Part shown: piece after piece, positions 52,454-60,725 of the stretch
How the letters are laid out: the number at the start of each line of letters is the position of its first letter
How positions within the stretch are numbered: position 1 is the first letter of the stretch
Source of the DNA: Streptomyces sp. WAC 04229
Lineage (GTDB): Bacteria; Actinomycetota; Actinomycetes; Streptomycetales; Streptomycetaceae
Length of the DNA: 64,000 bases
Assembly: GCF_003947455.1 (NCBI RefSeq)
Contig: NZ_QHJH01000012.1
Span: 24,640 to 88,639 of the forward strand
Direction: 5' to 3'
Program-made: the position numbers and the translations under genes
The notes under the pieces: generated by a model
The model's database searches: none
Told to the model about the DNA's origin: nothing
The model's input: only the letters and a program-made list of their open reading frames with translations

Positions 52454-53655
52454 GGACCGTGACCGTGGTCGGTGCCTCCCTGTCCGGCCTGTACGCCGCC
52501 CGGGAACTGCGGGCCCAGGGGTTCGACGGACGCCTTGTCGTGGTCGGCGACGAACCCCACCCGCCCTACGACCGGCCGCCCCTGTCCAAGGAGTTCCTCA
52601 CCGGCCGGGCCGACGAGGAGCACCTGGCGCTCAGCGACGCCGAGGAGACCGCCGAACTGGACGCCGACTGGCTGCTCGGCGTCCGCGCCCGCGCCCTGGA
52701 CGCCCGCGGACGGACCGTGCTGCTCGACGACGGCCGCACCGTGTCCACGGACGGCGTCGTCGTCGCCACCGGGGCGTCGGCACGGCGCCTGAACGGCGGT
52801 GGCCTCGCCGGGGTCCACACCCTGCGCACCCTGGACGACGCCCGCGCCCTGCGCGCCCATCTCACCCGCGGTCCGTGCCGGGTGGTCGTGGCCGGCGGCG
52901 GCTTCGTCGGCGCGGAGACCGCCTCCTCGTGTGCCTCCCTCGGTCACGACGTCACCGTCGTCGAGGCCGCCGCGATGCCGCTCGTGCCGCACCTCGGCAC
53001 GGAACTGGCCGCCGTCTGCGCCACCCTGCACGGCCGTGCCGGAGTCGGGCTGGTCACCGGCGCGTCCGTGGCCGCGCTGCGCGGCACGGCGGCCGTCACC
53101 GGGGTCGACCTCACCGACGGGCGCGCGCTGCCCGCGGACGTGGTGATCGTCGGCATCGGAGCCACCCCCAACACGGCCTGGCTGGCGGGCTCTCCGCTGC
53201 TCCTGAACGACGGCGTCCTGTGCGACGACGGCTGCGTGACCGCCCTGCCGCAGGTGGTCGCCGTCGGCGACGTGGCGCGCGTCGGCGGCACCCGCGCGGA
53301 GCACTGGACCTCCGCCACCCAGCAGCCCCGGGCCGCGGTGCGCAACCTCCTCGCCGGACGCACGCTGGAGAGCGCGAGGTCGGTGCCGTACTTCTGGTCC
53401 GACCAGTACGGCTCCCGCATCCAGTTCGCCGGGCGGCGCCGGGACGGCGACACCGTGCGCATCGCCGAGGGCCAGATCGCCGACGGCGCGCCTGACGAGG
53501 GCGGCTTCCTGGCCCGCTACGAACGAGACGGGCGCACGACCGCCGTGCTCGCCGTGGACCGGCCCCGCCCCTTCATGAGGGCCCGCCGCGAACTCGCCGC
53601 CGAAGGAGCGGGGATACCGGTGACCGCCGGTGGGGCGGGGACGGGTGCGCGGTGA
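52450..53655 (+). CDS. FAD-dependent ferredoxin reductase
   Basis: A 401-aa oxygenase-coupled reductase. The N-terminal FAD site is VVGASLSGLYAARELRAQG, followed by PPYDRPPLSKEFLTG. The NADH site is VVVAGGGFVGAETASSCASL, and VVAVGDVARVGG is the second FAD motif. The C-terminal domain contains YFWSDQYGSRIQFAG, typical of this family. It takes electrons from NAD(P)H to the ferredoxin encoded just upstream (4-bp overlap), completing a three-component Rieske oxygenase. Confidence 0.92.
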   Translation: MRTVTVVGASLSGLYAARELRAQGFDGRLVVVGDEPHPPYDRPPLSKEFLTGRADEEHLALSDAEETAELDADWLLGVRARALDARGRTVLLDDGRTVSTDGVVVATGASARRLNGGGLAGVHTLRTLDDARALRAHLTRGPCRVVVAGGGFVGAETASSCASLGHDVTVVEAAAMPLVPHLGTELAAVCATLHGRAGVGLVTGASVAALRGTAAVTGVDLTDGRALPADVVIVGIGATPNTAWLAGSPLLLNDGVLCDDGCVTALPQVVAVGDVARVGGTRAEHWTSATQQPRAAVRNLLAGRTLESARSVPYFWSDQYGSRIQFAGRRRDGDTVRIAEGQIADGAPDEGGFLARYERDGRTTAVLAVDRPRPFMRARRELAAEGAGIPVTAGGAGTGAR

Positions 53656-53762
53656 GGCGTGCCCCGGCGAGGGACGCCGGTGGAGCCGCTCGTCCGGCGT
53701 GCCGTGCGACGCGGCCCGCAACGGCACCCGGAGCGGGCCTGGTCTCAGGGCCGCTCAGTCGC

Positions 53763-54335
53763 TCAAGGGTGTGACAGCCGGCTCGCGCCACCGCCCCGCC
53801 GGCGTATCCGCTCCTGGCTCCGCTCGGCGGACCGTGCCTGGCGCCGGACCCGGCGACGTTCGCGCCGCATGGCCCGCGCGGTGCTGCTCGGCTCCGACAC
53901 CACGCCGTGCCGCTGGTTCCAGACCTGTCGCGTCACCCACACGTCCAGCACGCCCCACGTGGCCACCACCGTGCCCACCACACTGCCGATCACCATGGGA
54001 AACGCCAGCCACGACTCCGCCATCGTGCACAGGAAGGCCACCATCGCCATGATCAGCGTCACGGCGACGACGATCACCGCGCGGACGGCCGCCGTGCGCA
54101 CCGGATCCGGCAGCCGACGCCGCCGCGCCGGCTCCTCCCTCCACAACGGCCGGTAGCCGGACGGCTGCTCGCGCGCCGCCCGCCTTTCCGGTCCCTCCGG
54201 CCGGTCACGCGCCGGTCTGCCCGCACCGGCTGCCGGAATGTCGCGATCCGGTGCCTCGGGGGCCGATCGGGCGGTCACCCGGGCCGCACCGCCGTCCTCG
54301 GGCGCCCCGCGCCGCTCCGCCGTGCCCATCGACAT
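53763..54335 (-). CDS. Hypothetical two-helix membrane protein
   Basis: A 190-aa protein. A long hydrophilic, Pro/Arg/Ala-rich cytoplasmic-type N-terminus (about 1-75) precedes two hydrophobic helices (about 84-104 and 110-128) and a strongly basic C-terminus rich in Arg (MRRERRRVRRQARSAERSQE). No family is recognised. The ATG at 54335 is chosen because GGGGAG lies 4 bp upstream. It is divergent from the conservon. Confidence 0.68.
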   Translation of the reverse strand: MSMGTAERRGAPEDGGAARVTARSAPEAPDRDIPAAGAGRPARDRPEGPERRAAREQPSGYRPLWREEPARRRRLPDPVRTAAVRAVIVVAVTLIMAMVAFLCTMAESWLAFPMVIGSVVGTVVATWGVLDVWVTRQVWNQRHGVVSEPSSTARAMRRERRRVRRQARSAERSQERIRRRGGGASRLSHP

Positions 54336-54756
54336 GTCACTCCCCACCGCCAGCAGACAGCTCGACCGTGTCCCACGACACGGCTCCCCTCTGGCTGCCC
54401 GGCTTGCGCTGCTTTACGCCGCCCAGAGGCGGGATGCGGCTCCTGTGGCCGATTCCGCCTCCATTTCCCGTAGTGAACGACGAACGACGGGCCCTCAAGA
54501 TTCCCGAAAGGCCCGCGCAGTCGAAGAATTTCGGCCAATCCGCCCGGTCGAGCCGGAGCCGAACCCTCCCTGTACACCCCGATCCCGGTGGGCAATCTCC
54601 CGCAATGACCGGACAACTGACCATCACCGTCCCCTGGCGCGGAGCTTCGTCCCCCGGACGGGCCTTCGAGTTACGTATGCGTCAGTAGTAGGCTCGCGCC
54701 GTTTGTTGACGCACATGTGTACCCCCTGCCGGAGGGGGGTCGAGCTGGGGGAGGCC
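54336..54756. other. Divergent intergenic region upstream of cvnA
   Basis: A 421-bp gene-free region. A -10-like TAGGCT lies at 54689-54694 without a good -35. A small hairpin (CCCCCT / AGGGGG, about 54722-54739) lies directly before the cvnA ribosome site and could modulate its translation. The frames running through it are extensions of cvnA or shadows and lack start signals. Confidence 0.5.
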
Positions 54757-57468
54757 ATGCGCTTTCGCGGGAAGTCGATCCGCCGGAAGATCGTGGCGCT
54801 GCTTCTCGTGCCGCTGGTGTCCCTGACCGCGATCTGGGCGTTCGCCACGGTACTCACGGGGCGCGAGGCGGAACGGTTGTTCAGTGTCTCCACCGTCGTC
54901 GAGGAGATCGGCTACCCGATCGAGGACACCGTCCGCGTCCTCCAGCAGGAACGCCGGCAGACCCTCGTCCACCTCGCCGACCCGCGCGCCTCCGACGGGT
55001 TCGCCGCCCTCCAGCGCAGCCGCACCGCCACGGACGACGCCGTCGCCGAGATCGGCCGCAACGCCGCCGACGCCGGCGTGCGCGACGACCTGGGGCAAGC
55101 CGAGGAGGAGCGGCTCACCGCCGTACTGGACGCCTTCGACGGCATCGGCTCGCTGCGCCGCAGCGTCGAGGACGGCACCGTGGACCGCGCGCAGGCGCTC
55201 GGCCTCTACAACCGCCTGATCGACCCCTGCCACGACCTGCTCGCCGGTCTGAACGTCGTCGAGAACGTCGCTCTGGACAAGCAGTACCGTGCGCTCGTCA
55301 ACCTCTCCCGGGCCCGCGAACTCCTCTCCCGCGAGGACGCCCTCCTCGGCTCCGCCCTGGTCACCGGCCGGCTCACCCGCGCCGAGATCCGGGATGTCTC
55401 CGACCTCGTGGCGCAGCGCACCCTGATGTACGGAATCAACCTGCCGCTGCTGCCCTCCGCCGAACGCGGCCGCTACGAGCGCTTCTGGAAGAACGCCTCC
55501 TCCGCCCCGCTGAGGACGGCCGAGGAGGCCGCCCTCTCCGCCGGGGCCGGGACGCCGCGCGGCGTCACCGCCAAGAGCTGGGACACCGCCGCGGGCAGCG
55601 TCCTGGAGGAACTCGGCGCCCTCGACGACGACGCGGCCGACCGCTACCAGGACCGAGTCGACCCGGTCGCGACGAACGTCATCGCCAAGGTGGTCATCGC
55701 CGGCGCGCTCGGCCTGATCGCCCTGCTCTACTCCCTGTTCCTCTCGGTACGCGTCGGCCGCTCCCTGATCCGTGACCTCAAGCAGCTGAGACTGGAGGCC
55801 CACGAGGCGTCCGGCGTCCGGCTGCCCAGCGTCATGCGCCGCCTCTCCGCGGGCGAGGAGGTCGACGTGGAGACCGAGGTGCCGCGCCTGGAGTACGACA
55901 GGAACGAGATCGGCGAGGTCGGTCAGGCCCTCAACACGCTGCAGCGGGCCGCCGTGGAGGCCGCCGTCAAGCAGGCCGAACTGCGCGCCGGTGTCTCCGA
56001 GGTCTTCGTCAACCTCGCGCGCCGCAGCCAGGTGCTGCTGCACAAGCAGCTCACGCTGCTGGACACCATGGAGCGCAGGACCGAGGACACCGAGGAACTC
56101 GCCGACCTGTTCCGCCTCGACCATCTGACCACGCGGATGCGCCGGCACGCCGAGGGCCTCGTCATCCTCTCCGGCGCCGCCCCGTCCCGGCAGTGGCGCA
56201 AGCCCGTCCAGCTCATGGACGTGGTGCGGGCCGCCGTCGCCGAGGTCGAGGACTACGAGCGCATCGAGGTCCGCAGGCTGCCGCGGGTGGCCGTCACCGG
56301 ACCGGCGGTCGCCGACCTGACCCACCTGGTGGCCGAGCTCCTGGAGAACGCCACGGTGTTCTCGCCACCGCACACCGCCGTCCAGGTCCTGGGCGAGCGC
56401 GTCGCCAACGGCTTCACCCTGGAGATCCACGACCGCGGCCTCGGGATGGCGGCCGACGCCCTCCTGGACGCCAACCTCCGGCTGGCCGAGACCCCCGAGT
56501 TCGAGCTGTCCGACACCGACCGGCTCGGCCTGTTCGTCGTCAGCCGGCTCGCCCAGCGGCAGAACGTCCGGGTCTCCCTCCAGCCCTCCCCGTACGGCGG
56601 CACCACCGCGGTCGTCTTCGTCCCCGACGCGCTGCTCTCGGACGACGCTCCCGACACCAACGGCATCGGCTTCCGCCTCGACCGTCCCCAGCACGTCAAG
56701 GAGAAGGGGCGGGAGGAGAGCCGTCGTTCGGCCCTGTCCCACGTGCCGGCGCGGCTGCCGGAGCGCCCGGCCGCGCTGCTGGACGGACCGGTGGAACTGG
56801 AGGCGCCCGTCGACCTGGACGCCCTCGACGGCCTGCCGGGCGGGCTCGACGACGAGGACGCTGAACGCGGCGGCCTGTTCCGCCCGCGCCGCTCGCTCGC
56901 CGCGGCCGACGACGACCGGTCGGGCCGGGGCGACGGCCTGGCCGACGCGGACGCACCCCTCCCGCTGCCCCGCCGCCGCACCCCCAAGCTGGTCAGTTCG
57001 CACGGCCGTCCGGTCCCCTCACGGGACGCCCGGGACAGGGAGGACGACCAGCCCCCGGCGGACGGGGACGCCGACGGCACGCGCGTCACGGCCGCACCGC
57101 GGGCGGGAGCGGACGAACCGCCCGCGCTGCCCTCCCGCCGGAAACGCGGACACCCCGCGGGCCGTGACGGCGGCCAGGCCTCCGGAGGCGGCCGCGCCGA
57201 AGGCCGGGACGCCGACGCCGCGGAGTCCGGTGCGCTGCCCCGGCGCGTACGGCAGGCCAACCTCGCGCCCCAGCTCCGGCAGGGCCCCGAACCGTCCGAG
57301 GACCGCTCCGACCCCGCCGACCGCGACGCCGACGAGGTCCGCAGCCGGATGGCCTCACTCCAGCGCGGCTGGCGGCGCGGGCGCGAGGAGAACGCCGCGG
57401 GTGACGACGTCCCCGGCGGCACGGCACCAACAGCACCACGAGGAACGACAGAGGGGGACGGTCGATGA
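54757..57468 (+). CDS. cvnA: Conservon sensor histidine kinase-like protein CvnA with nitrate-sensing-type domain
   Basis: A 903-aa membrane sensor. TM1 is at about 12-34. An extracytoplasmic all-helical NIT (nitrate/nitrite sensing-type) domain spans about 50-305, TM2 about 311-335 and a HAMP-like linker follows. A HATPase_c domain shows N-box ELLENATVF (near residue 526), DRGLGMAADA and RLGLFVVSRLA. The last 270 residues are Pro/Arg/Asp-rich and disordered. No canonical phospho-acceptor His box is obvious, as in other CvnA proteins. ATG at 54757 follows GGGGGAGG. It is coupled to cvnB (ATGA). Confidence 0.92.
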   Translation: MRFRGKSIRRKIVALLLVPLVSLTAIWAFATVLTGREAERLFSVSTVVEEIGYPIEDTVRVLQQERRQTLVHLADPRASDGFAALQRSRTATDDAVAEIGRNAADAGVRDDLGQAEEERLTAVLDAFDGIGSLRRSVEDGTVDRAQALGLYNRLIDPCHDLLAGLNVVENVALDKQYRALVNLSRARELLSREDALLGSALVTGRLTRAEIRDVSDLVAQRTLMYGINLPLLPSAERGRYERFWKNASSAPLRTAEEAALSAGAGTPRGVTAKSWDTAAGSVLEELGALDDDAADRYQDRVDPVATNVIAKVVIAGALGLIALLYSLFLSVRVGRSLIRDLKQLRLEAHEASGVRLPSVMRRLSAGEEVDVETEVPRLEYDRNEIGEVGQALNTLQRAAVEAAVKQAELRAGVSEVFVNLARRSQVLLHKQLTLLDTMERRTEDTEELADLFRLDHLTTRMRRHAEGLVILSGAAPSRQWRKPVQLMDVVRAAVAEVEDYERIEVRRLPRVAVTGPAVADLTHLVAELLENATVFSPPHTAVQVLGERVANGFTLEIHDRGLGMAADALLDANLRLAETPEFELSDTDRLGLFVVSRLAQRQNVRVSLQPSPYGGTTAVVFVPDALLSDDAPDTNGIGFRLDRPQHVKEKGREESRRSALSHVPARLPERPAALLDGPVELEAPVDLDALDGLPGGLDDEDAERGGLFRPRRSLAAADDDRSGRGDGLADADAPLPLPRRRTPKLVSSHGRPVPSRDARDREDDQPPADGDADGTRVTAAPRAGADEPPALPSRRKRGHPAGRDGGQASGGGRAEGRDADAAESGALPRRVRQANLAPQLRQGPEPSEDRSDPADRDADEVRSRMASLQRGWRRGREENAAGDDVPGGTAPTAPRGTTEGDGR

Positions 57469-57899
57469 CCGCACCGAAGACGACCGGCCACAGCGCGACC
57501 AAGTCCGGGGAGCTGAACTGGCTCCTCGACGACCTGGTGGACCGGGTCGCGAGCATCCGCAAGGCAGTCGTCCTGTCCGGCGACGGCCTGGCGACGGGTG
57601 CGTCCAAGGACCTGACGAGGGAGGACAGCGAGCACCTGGCCGCCGTGGCGTCGGGCTTCCACAGCCTCGCCAAGGGCGTGGGCCGCCACTTCGAGGCGGG
57701 CAGCGTCCGGCAGACGGTCGTCGAACTCGACGACGCCTTCCTGTTCGTCACCGCCGCAGGCGACGGCAGCTGCCTCGCCGTGCTCTCGGACGCCGACTCG
57801 GACGTCGGCCAGGTCGCCTACGAGATGACCCTCCTCGTCAAGCGGGTCGGCGCACACCTGGCCACCGCTCCACGCACCGATGTGCCCTCGGGCGGGTAA
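57465..57899 (+). CDS. cvnB: Conservon roadblock/LC7 protein CvnB
   Basis: A 144-aa roadblock/LC7-fold protein (ELNWLLDDLVDRVASIRKAV at the start, then VVLSGDGLATGASKDL and the paired-beta FLFVTAAGDGSCLAVLSD). In bacteria such proteins act as regulators of small Ras-like GTPases, here CvnD. Its start overlaps the cvnA stop by 4 bp; cvnC follows after 10 bp. Confidence 0.95.
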   Translation: MTAPKTTGHSATKSGELNWLLDDLVDRVASIRKAVVLSGDGLATGASKDLTREDSEHLAAVASGFHSLAKGVGRHFEAGSVRQTVVELDDAFLFVTAAGDGSCLAVLSDADSDVGQVAYEMTLLVKRVGAHLATAPRTDVPSGG

Positions 57900-57909
57900 G
57901 TGGGATGAC

Positions 57910-58305
57910 ATGAGCGCAGACGGTCAGGGAAGAAAACACTGGTTCGACGACGAGGCCGGCCCCGTCGTCCGTCCGTACGCCATGACGCGCGGTCGCACCA
58001 CCAGCGCGGCCCAGCACCGCCTCGACCTGATCGCGGTGGTCGTCACGGAACCCCACGCGGACGACCCCGAGGCGGACGTCACCCTCTCGCCGGAGCACGT
58101 GGACATCGTCGGACTGTGCCGGGAGGCCCCGCAGTCGGTTGCCGAACTCGCCGCCGAACTCGACCTGCCGATCGGGGTCGTACGGGTCCTGGTCGGCGAC
58201 CTCATGGACGTCGACCTCGTCCACGTCAACCGGCCCGTACCCCCGGCCGAACTGCCGGACGAGAACATTCTGCGCGACGTGATCAATGGACTGAGGGCAC
58301 TGTGA
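57910..58305 (+). CDS. cvnC: Conservon DUF742 protein CvnC
   Basis: A 131-aa DUF742 protein with the hallmark VRPYAMTRGRT near the N-terminus and a winged-helix-like C-terminal half (VDIVGLCREAPQSVAELAAE, VRVLVGDLMDVDLVHV). It is one of the four membrane-associated conservon proteins that form a heterotrimeric-G-protein-like complex. ATG at 57910 is chosen by family length; an in-frame ATG ten codons earlier is less likely. Confidence 0.94.
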   Translation: MSADGQGRKHWFDDEAGPVVRPYAMTRGRTTSAAQHRLDLIAVVVTEPHADDPEADVTLSPEHVDIVGLCREAPQSVAELAAELDLPIGVVRVLVGDLMDVDLVHVNRPVPPAELPDENILRDVINGLRAL

Positions 58306-58351
58306 ACCCTCCCGTCGGCTCGTCGAGCGGCACGTTAAGGAGTAAAGACCG

Positions 58352-58957
58352 ATGATCTTCGGGCGTTCCCAGCGCGGCAAGCCGCCGGTCGAGCCCGTCA
58401 CGCTCAAGATCCTTGTGGCCGGCGGCTTCGGCGTGGGCAAGACCACCCTCGTCGGCGCGGTCAGCGAGATCCGGCCGCTGCGCACCGAGGAACTCCTCAC
58501 CGAGGCCGGACGGCCCGTCGACGACCTGAGCGGGGTGGAGGAGAAGCACACCACCACGGTGGCCATGGACTTCGGACGCATCACACTGCGCGAGGACCTG
58601 GTGCTCTACCTGTTCGGCACGCCCGGCCAGGAGCGGTTCTGGTTCATGTGGGACGAGCTGTCCGAGGGGGCGCTGGGGGCGGTCGTCCTGGCCGACACCC
58701 GCCGTCTGGAGGACTGCTTCGCCGCCGTCGACTACTTCGAACGGCGTTCCATCCCCTTCCTGGTCGGCGTCAACTGCTTCGAGGGCTCGGCCCGCTATCC
58801 CTCCGAGACCGTCCGCCAGGCCCTCGACCTGGACGCCGGCGTGCCCGTGGTGATGTGCGACGCGCGTGACCGGGAGTCGGTCAAGGAGGTCCTCGTCGGC
58901 GTGGTCCAGCACGCGATGGCCCAGGCGGCCGACCGCCGCCGGGTCGTCACGACCTGA
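58352..58957 (+). CDS. cvnD: Conservon small GTPase CvnD
   Basis: A 201-aa Ras-like GTPase of the Streptomyces conservon type. The G1 P-loop is GGFGVGKT (residues 24-31), switch II is FGTPGQERFWFMWDEL and VLADTRRLEDCF follows. The NKxD motif is replaced by GVNCFEG, as usual in this group. AAGGAG lies about 10 bp before the ATG. It closes the cvnABCD operon. Which of the many Streptomyces conservons this represents cannot be told from sequence alone. Confidence 0.95.
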   Translation: MIFGRSQRGKPPVEPVTLKILVAGGFGVGKTTLVGAVSEIRPLRTEELLTEAGRPVDDLSGVEEKHTTTVAMDFGRITLREDLVLYLFGTPGQERFWFMWDELSEGALGAVVLADTRRLEDCFAAVDYFERRSIPFLVGVNCFEGSARYPSETVRQALDLDAGVPVVMCDARDRESVKEVLVGVVQHAMAQAADRRRVVTT

Positions 58958-58967
58958 CCGGCGCCGG

Positions 58968-60251
58968 TCACCGGTCACAGAACTCCGCCTCCAGCACCGC
59001 GTCCTCGGCGGCCTGGCTGCCCCAGTCACCGTTTCTGTTGAGGGTCAGCACGTGGCGGCCGTCGCGGGTGGCCGCCACTCGGGACAGCGAGCCGGGGACC
59101 TGGCCGCCGTGGCCCCACACCGTCACGCCGCAGGAGAGTGTGTCGCCCCGGATCCCCAGCCCGTAGACGGCGGCGTCCTCGGCGGGGCCGGGTGTCCGCC
59201 GCGTCGTCGGCTCCACCTCCCCTGCCTCTGCTTCCTCCTCGACGACGGGCACCGCTGCGAACATCGCCTTCATCTGCTGCCGGGGCAGCAGTTCGCCGCG
59301 GAGCAGTGCGCCGAAGAACCGGTTGACGTCATGGGTGTTGGAGATGATCTCGCCGGCGGCACCGGCGACGGAGGGGTTGAACTCCGTGACGTCGTGCACG
59401 GGGGCGTTCGGGGTGTCGTCGTAGAGCCTGGAGTAGTGCCTGCCGTGCGGGCGGGGCAGGGCGGGCGACGAACCGGGCACGAGGGTGGAGCGGAGCCTCA
59501 GCGGCTCGATGATCCGCCGCTCGACCTGGTCGGCGTAGTCGTCATCCGTGGCCTTCTCGATGACCAGGCCGGCCAGGATGTAGTTGGTGTCGGAGTAGGC
59601 CCAGCCGGTGCCGGGAGCGAACAGCGGCGGGTGGGACAGGCCGATGCCCACCAGCTCTTCAGGGGTGGCGCCGTCGTAGCGGTGGACGAGGAAGGACTCG
59701 CCGGTGAACTTGGCGAGGAAGCCCGCGTCGCGGTTGTAGTTGAAGATGCCGCTGGTGTGGTTGAGCAGGTGGCGCAGGGTGACCTTTCGGCCGTCGTTGC
59801 CCTGGCCCCGCACGAGACCTGGCAGCCAGTCCTCGACCGTGTCGTCGAGCGAGAGGACGCCTTCCGCGTCCAGTTGCAGCAGCACCGTGGCGGTGAAGGT
59901 CTTGGTGAGGCTGCCGATCTGGAAGTGGTCGGCGGGACGGCGCTGTTCGCCCGTACCCAGGTGCGCCACGCCCGCGTCGCCGGACCACCGGTGACGGCCT
60001 TCGCGTACGGCAGCGAGCGCACCGGGTGTGCCCTCCGCGACGATCGCGTCCAACGCCGCCCGAGTCGGGGCGTGCCCGCCGCGTAAGCCGTCCCTCTGGT
60101 CGTCCGCGCTGCGGGCCGCGGCCGGCACCGCCGCGACGATGCCGGTGGCCACCAGCGCGCACACCGACGCCACCACGCCCGCCCGGCGTCCCGCTCCGCC
60201 CCGCTTCCCCGTGTCACTCTGCCGCCCCGACGGGCGCACTCGATCAGTCAT
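58968..60251 (-). CDS. Secreted serine hydrolase (beta-lactamase / D-alanyl-D-alanine carboxypeptidase-like)
   Basis: A 427-aa penicillin-binding-protein-fold hydrolase with a signal peptide (about residues 20-48, hydrophobic core VVASVCALVATGIVAAV). Active-site motifs: S114-L-T-K117 (SxxK), YSDTNY in the second-motif position, and WGHGGQVPG (HxG, third motif). It resembles class C-type esterases and R61-like DD-carboxypeptidases; the substrate is unknown. The ATG at 60251 has GGGGGAAG upstream; 22 more in-frame codons to 60317 are less likely. It converges on cvnD with a 10-bp gap. Confidence 0.88.
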   Translation of the reverse strand: MTDRVRPSGRQSDTGKRGGAGRRAGVVASVCALVATGIVAAVPAAARSADDQRDGLRGGHAPTRAALDAIVAEGTPGALAAVREGRHRWSGDAGVAHLGTGEQRRPADHFQIGSLTKTFTATVLLQLDAEGVLSLDDTVEDWLPGLVRGQGNDGRKVTLRHLLNHTSGIFNYNRDAGFLAKFTGESFLVHRYDGATPEELVGIGLSHPPLFAPGTGWAYSDTNYILAGLVIEKATDDDYADQVERRIIEPLRLRSTLVPGSSPALPRPHGRHYSRLYDDTPNAPVHDVTEFNPSVAGAAGEIISNTHDVNRFFGALLRGELLPRQQMKAMFAAVPVVEEEAEAGEVEPTTRRTPGPAEDAAVYGLGIRGDTLSCGVTVWGHGGQVPGSLSRVAATRDGRHVLTLNRNGDWGSQAAEDAVLEAEFCDR

Positions 60252-60390
60252 CGGCTTCCCCCTGACGCCTCTGATGCTCGGACGCGACGGTCGTCGCGCT
60301 CCGTGATGCCCATCCAATCCGAGCGGAATGTCACGAACATCAGGGAAAACCCCGAAACACCCCCGTCCCGACCCTCAGTCGGCCCGGCCC

Positions 60391-60612
60391 TCAGTGGGCC
60401 CGACCCGGCCCGTCCTCGTCCTCCAGCCAGCCGAAGCTCTTCTCCACCGCCCTGCGCCAGTTGCGGTACTCGCGGTCGCGTACCGAGGACTCCATCGCGG
60501 GCGCCCACTCGGCGTCCCGCTGCCAGTGCGCCCGAAGGGCGTCGAGACCGTTCCATACTCCGGTGGCCAGCCCGGCCGCGTACGCGGCGCCGAGGCAGGT
60601 CCTCTCGGAGAC
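60391..60612 (-). pseudogene. glpK: Glycerol kinase, 3' remnant
   Basis: The minus strand encodes 73 residues that match the extreme C-terminus of glycerol kinase: LGAAYAAGLATGVW, then ALRAHWQRDAEWAPAM, RDREYRNWRRAVEKSFGW, and a stop. Intact GlpK is about 500 aa, so over 80 percent is gone. The sequence just upstream (60613-60725) shows no further homology in frame, and no start signal is present. The good conservation suggests a recent deletion. A functional glpK should exist elsewhere in the genome. Confidence 0.85.
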
Positions 60613-60725
60613 CCGGGGGCGGTCCGGGGAGCGTCCAGGTGGCCGACGGCAAGGGTTCCGGCGGCACGCCGCCACGCGCGCGTGGCCGACGGCATGACCG
60701 GCCCCCTTGCGCGGCGGGCGTCCGC

